This document shows positions 1 to 6,227 of a DNA stretch of 8,414 nucleotides, in pieces; the first letter of the stretch is position 1, and each line of letters starts with the position of its first letter. The stretch spans positions 1 through 8,414 of the forward strand of contig JAGNPP010000098.1 of assembly GCA_017989575.1 (NCBI GenBank). The letters are read 5' to 3'. Source of the stretch: Chryseobacterium sp. (GTDB lineage: Bacteria > Bacteroidota > Bacteroidia > Flavobacteriales > Weeksellaceae). The notes under the pieces are model-generated. The model was given only the letters and a program-made list of their open reading frames with translations. It searched no databases and was not told the origin of the DNA. Made by a program: the position numbers and the translations under genes.

Positions 1-1061
1 TAGAGCTTTACCACGGTCAGAAAACCAATGAAGAAGGTTGGCAACAAGTAATTTCAGATTTTCAAAAAGCAGAAGAATTGCTTCCGGTTTCTTATACCAA
101 TTTGAATGGTTTGGACAAAGGTCATACAGGTAGAGCAACCAAAGGCGCAGCGATGGCTTACCTAGGAAAAGCATATCTCTTTACCAAAGATTTTTCGAAA
201 GCAAAAGAACAGTTCGAAAAAGTAATCAACCTTGGCACTTATAGTTTAGTTTCAAACTATACAGACAACTTTACAGAAACCAACGAAAATAACTCAGAAT
301 CTATTTTTGAACTTCAGTTTGATAGAAACATTGGAGGAATCGATTTAGGTTGGGGTGGAGCACCAGGATCATCTTGGGGTAAAACATCTGCCAGAGCCAT
401 TACTTACGGGCCTCCAGGATTTGGATTTAATGATATCCAACCTACGAAAGCTTTGTTTAATGAATATCAGCAAGAGAAAACCGTTTCCGGAGCTTTGGAT
501 CCAAGATTAGGAGCTACAATGTTCTACAACCATCCAGGTGAGACACTTTACGGGAAAGATTTTGCTCAAAATTACGCAGGTAACCCAGCATATCTCAATG
601 ATGTTTTCACAAAGAAATATCAAAATTACAACAACGGTTCAGTAAGTGAATATGACTGGAGATCGGGAATCAACGAAAGATCGATGAGATACGCAGATGT
701 CTTAATGATGTACGCAGAATGTCTTAATGATTTGGGAAGCACTTCTCAAGCTTATGATTACATTCAAATGGTAAGAAACAGAGTCCAATTGCCAGATCTT
801 AGAACTACCAAACCGGGAATGACACAAGCTCAAATGAGAGAACAAATCGCTCACGAGAGATTCCTTGAGTTTTCTTTGGAAGGTCACCGTTTCGATGACA
901 TCAGACGTTGGGGTTGGCTTCAAGATCAATCTAAACTGAACTGGTTAAAATCCAGAGATAGCGAGTTCAATACTTACTCTCCGGGTAGAGAATATTATCC
1001 AATTCCATTGACGGAAATTGATAACAATCCAAACAACATCACCCAAAATCCGGGTTGGTAA
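1..1061 (+). CDS. SusD/RagB-family nutrient-binding outer-membrane lipoprotein, C-terminal part (5' end outside window)
   Basis: The reading frame is open from the window's left edge (first whole codon at base 3) to the TAA at 1059-1061, giving about 352 residues. Family members usually have 500-600, so roughly the first third, including the expected lipoprotein signal, lies upstream. A TTG at 78 is an in-frame leucine and not a start. A TPR-like helical stretch (GRATKGAAMAYLGKAYLF, then KAKEQFEKVI) lies at about 132-230. The C-terminal SusD signature follows: RYADVLMMYAEC near 690, then ER-FLEFSLEGHRFDDIRRW around 854-915, and the end QNPGW. SusD proteins cap SusC TonB-dependent transporters at the cell surface and help capture oligosaccharides; the partner susC is expected just upstream. 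Given the enzymes downstream, arabinan oligosaccharides are the likely ligand, which is an inference. The family call is firm. Confidence 0.93.
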   Translation, partial: ELYHGQKTNEEGWQQVISDFQKAEELLPVSYTNLNGLDKGHTGRATKGAAMAYLGKAYLFTKDFSKAKEQFEKVINLGTYSLVSNYTDNFTETNENNSESIFELQFDRNIGGIDLGWGGAPGSSWGKTSARAITYGPPGFGFNDIQPTKALFNEYQQEKTVSGALDPRLGATMFYNHPGETLYGKDFAQNYAGNPAYLNDVFTKKYQNYNNGSVSEYDWRSGINERSMRYADVLMMYAECLNDLGSTSQAYDYIQMVRNRVQLPDLRTTKPGMTQAQMREQIAHERFLEFSLEGHRFDDIRRWGWLQDQSKLNWLKSRDSEFNTYSPGREYYPIPLTEIDNNPNNITQNPGW

Positions 1062-1077
1062 AAATCAAAAATAATTC

Positions 1078-1110
1078 ATCTGGATCAGTAGTTTTTCTGC
1101 TGATCCAGAT
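1078..1110 (+). terminator. Strong hairpin after the susD-like gene (attenuator, terminator or mRNA-end stabiliser)
   Basis: ATCTGGATCAG (1078-1088) is the exact reverse complement of CTGATCCAGAT (1100-1110). The stem extends inward by one T-G wobble and two more pairs to a loop of five T, giving 14 pairs in all. The 3' side is followed only by TT and then ATCAAAAAA, so the U-tract is short. Full termination is therefore doubtful; partial termination or protection of the upstream transcript's 3' end is as likely. The hairpin sits 16 nt after the susD stop and 12 nt before the first GH51 start, where Bacteroidota loci often lower expression of enzymes relative to SusC/SusD. The hairpin itself is certain; its function is inferred. 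Confidence 0.6.
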
Positions 1111-1122
1111 TTATCAAAAAAT

Positions 1123-2694
1123 ATGAAAATGACTTCTATGATTATGAAAAATATGAATCCAGGAAAATTCTTTTTTGCAGTCGGGATTGCACTTAGTATG
1201 ACAGTTCAGGCTCAAACCAAATCTACAATTACAATCGATACCAATGCTAAAGCACCAACGATAAACAAACATATCTACGGACATTTTGCCGAGCATCTTG
1301 GAAGAGGAATTTATGACGGAATCTTCGTAGGCGAAAATAGTACCATTCCTAATACCAAAGGTGTGAGGAATGATATTATCAAAGCTTTGAAAGACCTTAG
1401 TATTCCAAATCTTAGATGGCCAGGTGGTTGTTTCGCAGATACTTATCACTGGAAAGATGGAATTGGTCCCAAAAAAGAAAGACCAACCATTGTTAACAGA
1501 TGGTGGGGTGGGAATACAGAAGACAACAGTTTCGGAACGCACGATTTCCTTGATTTGGCTAAAGAATTAGGCGCAGAACCTTATTTGGCAGGCAATCTTG
1601 GTAGTGGCGAAGTGAAGGAATTGTCGGACTGGGTTTCTTATGTGAACAGCGATACCAAAGATCCAATGAGCGATCTTAGAAAAAAGAATGGCCAAGAAAA
1701 ACCTTGGAACGTAAAATATTGGGGTGTTGGTAATGAAATGTGGGGTTGTGGTGGTAATATGACGCCAGAATTCTACGCTAATCTTTACCGCCAGTATTCC
1801 ACTTTTATGACGGACTGGAATAACTCGGATAAACTTTTCAGAATTGCATCTGGTGCTAATATCGATGATTATCATTGGACAGAAGTGATGATGAGAGACA
1901 TTCCGAGAGGTTTGATAGAAGGTGTTGCATTACATTCTTATTCGTTTGCAAACTGGGATAAAAAAGGTGATGCGGTTGATTTTACAGAAGATCAATATTT
2001 CGCAACTATGAAATCTGCGCTTCGTATGGACGAATTAATCCAAAAGCACAGCGCCATTATGGACAAATACGATCCAGAGAAAAAAACGGCGTTGATTGTT
2101 GATGAATGGGGCGGATGGTACGAAGTAGAGAAAGGAACAAATCCAGGATTTCTTTATCAGCAAAATACAATGCGAGATGCGATGATTGCAGGCGTTACGC
2201 TTAATATTTTCAATCAACATAGTGAAAGAGTGAGAATGGCAAACTTGGCTCAGACAGTCAATGTTCTTCAAGCTGTAATCCTGACTAAAGGAGAAAAAAT
2301 GTTGCTAACCCCAACTTACCACGTTTTGAATCTTTACAAAGCGCACCAAGACGCCAAATTGATTCCTCTGAATATCGATAGTCCAAATTACAGCAACAAA
2401 TCTGAAAATTTGAAAGCGGTTTCTGCTTCAGCTTCAGAGAAAAATGGCGTGACAACAATTTCATTAGTCAATATTGATAGTAAAAATACAGTTGAGACAA
2501 GTATCGATTTGAAGAATTTCAAAGGTAAAAACTTCACAGCTCAGATTCTTGAATCAAACAAAATCAATGACCACAACACTTTTGACAAACCAACATTGAT
2601 TGAACCAAAAGAATTCAAAAATATCAAAAAAGAGAAGGATGCTTTGAAATTGACTTTGCCTCCGTTCTCAGTTGTTGTTTTAACATCAAAATAA
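1123..2694 (+). CDS. Exported GH51 alpha-L-arabinofuranosidase (first copy, compact form)
   Basis: This predicted retaining enzyme releases terminal alpha-L-arabinofuranose from arabinan or arabino-oligosaccharides. It has 523 codons with GH51 hallmarks in order: NKHIYGHFAEHLGRGIYDG (48-66), LRWPGGCFADTYHW (97-110), NRWWGGNTEDNSFGTHDF (125-142), the acid/base Glu205 in GVGNEMWG, and the nucleophile Glu328 in VDEWGGWY. A beta-sandwich domain typical of the family fills the C-terminus and ends in PPFSVVVLTSK. The N-terminus is a signal peptide with probable signal peptidase I cleavage VQA|QT after residue 30, which predicts a periplasmic location; many other GH51 enzymes are cytoplasmic. Five in-frame ATGs (1123, 1129, 1138, 1144, 1153) precede the hydrophobic core. 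I keep 1123, but 1144 would give a more typical 23-residue signal. It lies 61 nt after the susD-like gene, behind a hairpin, and 7 nt before the next gene. Cleavage of arabinan side chains is likely but not proven by sequence. Confidence 0.93.
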   Translation: MKMTSMIMKNMNPGKFFFAVGIALSMTVQAQTKSTITIDTNAKAPTINKHIYGHFAEHLGRGIYDGIFVGENSTIPNTKGVRNDIIKALKDLSIPNLRWPGGCFADTYHWKDGIGPKKERPTIVNRWWGGNTEDNSFGTHDFLDLAKELGAEPYLAGNLGSGEVKELSDWVSYVNSDTKDPMSDLRKKNGQEKPWNVKYWGVGNEMWGCGGNMTPEFYANLYRQYSTFMTDWNNSDKLFRIASGANIDDYHWTEVMMRDIPRGLIEGVALHSYSFANWDKKGDAVDFTEDQYFATMKSALRMDELIQKHSAIMDKYDPEKKTALIVDEWGGWYEVEKGTNPGFLYQQNTMRDAMIAGVTLNIFNQHSERVRMANLAQTVNVLQAVILTKGEKMLLTPTYHVLNLYKAHQDAKLIPLNIDSPNYSNKSENLKAVSASASEKNGVTTISLVNIDSKNTVETSIDLKNFKGKNFTAQILESNKINDHNTFDKPTLIEPKEFKNIKKEKDALKLTLPPFSVVVLTSK

Positions 2695-2701
2695 TCATCT
2701 T

Positions 2702-4192
2702 ATGAAAACTCAATTTAACTTACGCAAGTTACTATTAGTAGCACTTTCTTCCGCCGTGATCTATTCTTGTAAAGAAGAAGACTGGCAACCGGAAAATAAT
2801 TATAATGCGGAAACTGGTACTGGAGAAAATACAAATTTTGATGCCATTACAGACACTTACGCAGATGTTGCGGGACTGCCTTACATCAGTATGTGGGGCT
2901 ACAGAAACGTTCACGATCCATCGATTATAAAAGTTGGGGATACTTACTATTGTTACAGTACGGATGTTGCTTTTGGTGTAAGTGTAAAACCAGGAATTCA
3001 AGTTAGAAAATCAAAAGATTTGATCAACTGGACTTTCGAAGGTTGGGTATTTGATGGTCTTCCAAAGAAAGGGGCAGATTACATCAAGCAAAATGGAGGA
3101 ACGCCGGATAACGCATTGTGGGCACCTTATGTTTTGGAAGTGAATGGAGAATACAGATTATATTATTCTTTGGCATCCAACAAAGGTAGATTGAGTGTGA
3201 CTGGTTTGGCAACTTCATCTTCGCCTATGGGACCATGGGTTGAAAAAGACATCGTGGTGACTTCCAAAGATGACAACAGTATTGGAACCAATGCGATAGA
3301 TCCTACAATTCTTGTAGCAAACGGGAGACATATTATGTATTACGGTTCTTCTTGGGATGGGATTTATAAATTGGAATTAGATCCAACTACAGGATTGGCG
3401 AAAAACTCTGGAGACAGAGGAACAAGAATCGTTCAACGTGCTTCAACAGGCGGAATGAGAAACGGAAACTTAGAAGGTCCGGAGATTATTTATAATGCAG
3501 AACAAAAGAAATATTATCTATTCTTAGCCTACGACTGGTTGCAAACAAAGTACAACGTAAGAGTCGCAAGATCCGACAGTCCGGATGGTCCTTTCTTGGA
3601 TTACAATGGCGTGAATGTCAATAATAATATTGATTCAGCACCAATGATTATCGCGCCTTATCAGTTCAAAGGTCATTCTGGATGGCAAGGTGTTTCGCAT
3701 CCTGGTGTTTTCAAAGGAGAGAATAACCAATATTACATTGCGCATCAAGGTCGTCCGGGCGCGAACAGTTTCTATATGGATCTTCACGTTCGTGAGTTGT
3801 ATTGGATGCAAGATGGTTGGCCGGTTGCTTCTCCTGAGAGATATGCGGCGGTAACTCAGAAAGAAATCAAATCTGCTGATTTGGCAGGAACTTATGAGCA
3901 AATCGTTCTTGGTTACAAAGTAACTCCTGGTTACGCTGTGGAACAAACAAGTCCTGACTTCCAAACTTCTACTGAAACTGTTTTAAGTCCAAATGGAACC
4001 ATTAATAATGACCCAAATAATACTTGGTCTTACAACGCACCTTATTTGACACTTTCTTGGGCTAATGGCGCTTTCAAAGATATTCTTTATGTAAAATACG
4101 GTAGAGATTGGGAAAACAAAGTCTCTTCTACAATTCTATTTACAGGTTTGAATCAATTCGGAGCAGCAATCTGGGCTAAGAAAATTAAATAA
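2702..4192 (+). CDS. Surface lipoprotein GH43, probable endo-1,5-alpha-L-arabinanase with C-terminal accessory domain
   Basis: A lipoprotein signal with a hydrophobic core and lipobox IYSC places the lipidated cysteine at residue 23. It is followed by K-E-E-D, which fits the Lys-(Asp/Glu)2 lipoprotein export signal described in Capnocytophaga, so display on the cell surface is predicted. A low-complexity tether rich in N, E and T runs to about residue 55. The five-bladed propeller shows the GH43 inverting triad: Asp72 in VHDPSI (base), Asp200 in NAIDPTI (pKa modulator) and Glu258 in NLEGPEI (acid). WAPYVLEVNGEYRLYYS (140-156) and SSWDGIYKLELDP (216-228) resemble endo-arabinanases. Residues about 390-496 form an extra domain beginning SADLAGTYEQI, resembling the lipocalin-like C-terminal domain of Abn2-type arabinanases. 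It starts 7 nt after the first GH51 and ends 2 nt before the next gene. GH43 is certain; endo-action on arabinan is likely, with an exo-arabinanase as the alternative. Confidence 0.88.
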   Translation: MKTQFNLRKLLLVALSSAVIYSCKEEDWQPENNYNAETGTGENTNFDAITDTYADVAGLPYISMWGYRNVHDPSIIKVGDTYYCYSTDVAFGVSVKPGIQVRKSKDLINWTFEGWVFDGLPKKGADYIKQNGGTPDNALWAPYVLEVNGEYRLYYSLASNKGRLSVTGLATSSSPMGPWVEKDIVVTSKDDNSIGTNAIDPTILVANGRHIMYYGSSWDGIYKLELDPTTGLAKNSGDRGTRIVQRASTGGMRNGNLEGPEIIYNAEQKKYYLFLAYDWLQTKYNVRVARSDSPDGPFLDYNGVNVNNNIDSAPMIIAPYQFKGHSGWQGVSHPGVFKGENNQYYIAHQGRPGANSFYMDLHVRELYWMQDGWPVASPERYAAVTQKEIKSADLAGTYEQIVLGYKVTPGYAVEQTSPDFQTSTETVLSPNGTINNDPNNTWSYNAPYLTLSWANGAFKDILYVKYGRDWENKVSSTILFTGLNQFGAAIWAKKIK

Positions 4193-4194
4193 CA

Positions 4195-5142
4195 ATGATT
4201 TTAAAATTTAAAAATATAGCGGCAACGGCATTGTTATCTTTTTACATTGCCGGAACTGCACAAACGGGCGAAAATCCAATCATCAAAGATGAATTTTTGG
4301 GAGATCCTGCAGCATTGGTTCACAAAGGAAAAGTGTATTTGTACGCTGGTCACGATGAAGCACCAAATGATTTCAATTTCTATAAAATGAATGAATGGAA
4401 AGTCTATTCTTCATCCGATCTTAAAACTTGGGTCAAACATCCTGTTCCTTTGAAAGCAACAGATTTTGCTTGGGCTTCCGGCGATGCTTGGGCTTCTCAA
4501 GTGATAGAAAAGAATGGTAAATTTTATTGGTATGTTACAGTAAGTCACAAAACAATTCCAGGAAAATCAATCGGTGTTGCAGTAAGTGATTCGCCACTTG
4601 GACCTTTCAAAGATGCGCTTGGAAAAGCTTTGATTACTAATGATATGACCAAGAAAACCACCATCGATTGGGATGATATTGATCCAACAGTTTATATTGA
4701 TGACAAAGGTCAAGGCTGGTTATTCTGGGGCAATACAGTTTGCTATTACGCAAAACTAAAGAGCAATATGACGGAATTGGACAGCGAAATCAAAACTATT
4801 GATTTGCCAAAATTCACAGAAGCAGCTTATATCCACAAAAAAAATGGATCGTATTATCTGTCTTATGCAACGGGTTTCCCAGAAAAAATTGCTTATGCAA
4901 TGAGCAAATCTCTGGATGGACCTTGGAAGTACAAAGGGATTTTAAATGAACTGGCTGGAAATTCCAATACCAATCATCAATCTATTATCGAGTTCAAAGG
5001 GAAAGATTATTTCATCTATCACAATGGCGCTATCGAACCAAATGGCGGAAGTTTCAGAAGGTCAGTCGCTATCGAACATCTTTACTATAACAAAGACGGA
5101 AGCATCAAACCAATCATTATGACTTCCAAAGGCATTAACTAA
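4195..5142 (+). CDS. Exported single-domain GH43, probable alpha-L-arabinofuranosidase or beta-xylosidase
   Basis: This 315-residue protein is little more than one GH43 propeller. A signal peptide with probable cleavage GTA|QT after residue 22 sends it to the periplasm. The triad is readable as Asp37 in LGDPAAL (base), Asp163 in DDIDPTVYIDD (modulator) and Glu209 in FTEAAYIHKKNG (acid). Other marks are GDAWASQVIEKNGKFYWYVT (96-115), IGVAVSDSPLGPFKDALG (126-143), NHQSIIEFKGKDYFIYHNGA (260-279) and GGSFRRSVAIEHLYYNKDGS (284-303). The base motif GDPA in place of HDP, and the FTEA acid motif, resemble exo-acting xylosidase/arabinofuranosidase branches of GH43 more than endo-arabinanases. I see no carbohydrate-binding module after the propeller. 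The start ATG follows the previous stop after only CA, and the next gene begins 9 nt downstream, so translational coupling is likely. The locus favours arabinose as the released sugar; sequence alone cannot exclude xylose. Confidence 0.85.
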   Translation: MILKFKNIAATALLSFYIAGTAQTGENPIIKDEFLGDPAALVHKGKVYLYAGHDEAPNDFNFYKMNEWKVYSSSDLKTWVKHPVPLKATDFAWASGDAWASQVIEKNGKFYWYVTVSHKTIPGKSIGVAVSDSPLGPFKDALGKALITNDMTKKTTIDWDDIDPTVYIDDKGQGWLFWGNTVCYYAKLKSNMTELDSEIKTIDLPKFTEAAYIHKKNGSYYLSYATGFPEKIAYAMSKSLDGPWKYKGILNELAGNSNTNHQSIIEFKGKDYFIYHNGAIEPNGGSFRRSVAIEHLYYNKDGSIKPIIMTSKGIN

Positions 5143-5151
5143 ATTTTCAAA

Positions 5152-6144
5152 ATGAATTTTCTAAAATATTTCTCTATTATTTTCTTAGTCAATGGTTTCG
5201 CTTTCGCACAGGAAGCGAAGCCAATTGATGTTCAATTTTCACACGATCCGGTTGCTATCAAACAAGGTAATACCTATTATATGTTTACAACTGGGAAAGG
5301 AATTGGCGTTTATTCTTCCACGGATTTTAAAAACTGGAAACCAGAGAAAAGTGTTTTCGATGTAAAACCGACTTGGGCAGACCAAGTGGTTCCAAATTAT
5401 GACAATCACATTTGGGCACCGGATATTGTTTTCCACAACGGACTTTATTATTTATATTATAGTGTTTCGGCTTTTGCTAAAAATACTTCTGCAATCGGCG
5501 TTACGGTTAACAAAACTTTAGATCCGAAAAGCAAAGATTTCAAATGGATTGATAAAGGCATCGTCATCCAAAGTTATCCGAACAGAGATATGTGGAATGC
5601 CATCGATCCTCAAATTATTTTCGATGACAACAAAGTGCCTTATATGGCTTTCGGTTCTTTCTGGGACGGATTGAAAATGGTAAAACTGAATCCAGATCTC
5701 ATCAGCATTGCACAGCCTCAGGAATGGCACACGATTGCGAAAAGAGAACGTTCTTTCAAATTGGATGATACAGATCCAGGCGATGCAGCGATAGAAGCAC
5801 CTTTCATTTTCAAAAAAGGAAAATATTACTATCAATTTGCATCTTGGGATTTGTGTTGCAGAGCGGAAAAAAGTACGTATAAAGTGGTTGTAGGTCGCTC
5901 CGAAAAACTCACAGGACCTTATGTAGATGATAAAGGAATTCCAATGAACGAAGGCGGCGGAAAACTGGTGATTGAAGGTAACAAAAATTGGTTTGGCGCC
6001 GGACACAACAGTACTTACACTTTTGATGGGAAAGATTATCTAATTTTCCACGCTTACGATGCTAAAAAAAATGGATTTCCTGTAGGCAAAATCAAAGAAA
6101 TCACTTGGCAAAATGATTGGCCGACTGTGACACCATTAGATTAA
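5152..6144 (+). CDS. Exported GH43 endo-1,5-alpha-L-arabinanase (AbnA-like)
   Basis: This 330-residue protein is close to the minimal size of arabinan endo-1,5-alpha-L-arabinosidases, which cut the backbone of arabinan internally with inversion. The signal peptide ends AFA|QE (cleavage after residue 19), predicting a soluble periplasmic enzyme. The GH43 triad is Asp32 in FSHDPVAI, Asp152 in NAIDPQIIFDD and Glu215 in AIEAPFIF. Endo-arabinanase marks are clear: HIWAPDIVFHNGLYYLYYSV (86-105), FGSFWDGLKM (167-176), SWDLCCRAEKSTYKVVVGRS (231-250) with its paired cysteines 235-236, and FGAGHNSTY (281-289), whose His285 is expected to bind the metal near the active site. The protein ends at TWQNDWPTVTPLD with no extra domain, unlike the lipoprotein GH43 upstream. 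It begins 9 nt after the preceding gene and closes the tight block, since an 83-nt gap with a terminator-like hairpin follows. Confidence 0.92.
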   Translation: MNFLKYFSIIFLVNGFAFAQEAKPIDVQFSHDPVAIKQGNTYYMFTTGKGIGVYSSTDFKNWKPEKSVFDVKPTWADQVVPNYDNHIWAPDIVFHNGLYYLYYSVSAFAKNTSAIGVTVNKTLDPKSKDFKWIDKGIVIQSYPNRDMWNAIDPQIIFDDNKVPYMAFGSFWDGLKMVKLNPDLISIAQPQEWHTIAKRERSFKLDDTDPGDAAIEAPFIFKKGKYYYQFASWDLCCRAEKSTYKVVVGRSEKLTGPYVDDKGIPMNEGGGKLVIEGNKNWFGAGHNSTYTFDGKDYLIFHAYDAKKNGFPVGKIKEITWQNDWPTVTPLD

Positions 6145-6157
6145 TTTTCAACAACAT

Positions 6158-6194
6158 ATTTGGCATTGTCAACCGATGCCAAATTTTATTTTTT
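6158..6194 (+). terminator. Rho-independent-type terminator (possibly leaky) after the AbnA-like gene
   Basis: ATTTGGCAT (6158-6166) is perfectly complementary to ATGCCAAAT (6176-6184), with a 9-nt loop that can close by one further wobble pair. The stem runs straight into TTTT-A-TTTTTT (6184-6194). This stem plus U-tract layout is that of an intrinsic terminator, and it begins 14 nt after the AbnA-like stop codon. The next gene is on the same strand 33 nt further on without a clear promoter between, so readthrough or regulated termination is plausible. Confidence 0.7.
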
Positions 6195-6227
6195 AATAAT
6201 TATCACTCCTATTTTTATCAAATTATT

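Noticed and set aside
78..1061. A complete 327-residue protein starting at the TTG at 78.
   Set aside because: The frame is open to the window edge and the upstream residues continue the SusD fold, so the TTG is an internal leucine codon.
1089..1096. TAGTTTTT as a -7 promoter box for the first GH51.
   Set aside because: The last consensus base is wrong, it sits inside the hairpin stem and loop, and no -33 element is at a suitable distance.
5518..6006. A 162-codon minus-strand open frame.
   Set aside because: It lies wholly inside the AbnA-like gene, gives a Cys/Phe/Ile/His-rich protein with no recognisable motif, and has no separate leader; it is a shadow of the sense strand. The same applies to the other minus-strand frames, including 1114-1542, 1567-1875 and 7452-7787.
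2702..6144. Three adjacent GH43 genes as a recent tandem duplication.
   Set aside because: Catalytic-motif sequences, lengths, domain make-up and export signals all differ, which points to separate ancient subfamilies.
5142..6151. AATTTTCAA occurs right after the stops of the second and third GH43 genes (5142-5150 and 6143-6151).
   Set aside because: It is a short AT-rich match in differing contexts, once as a leader and once before a terminator; chance is the simplest explanation.
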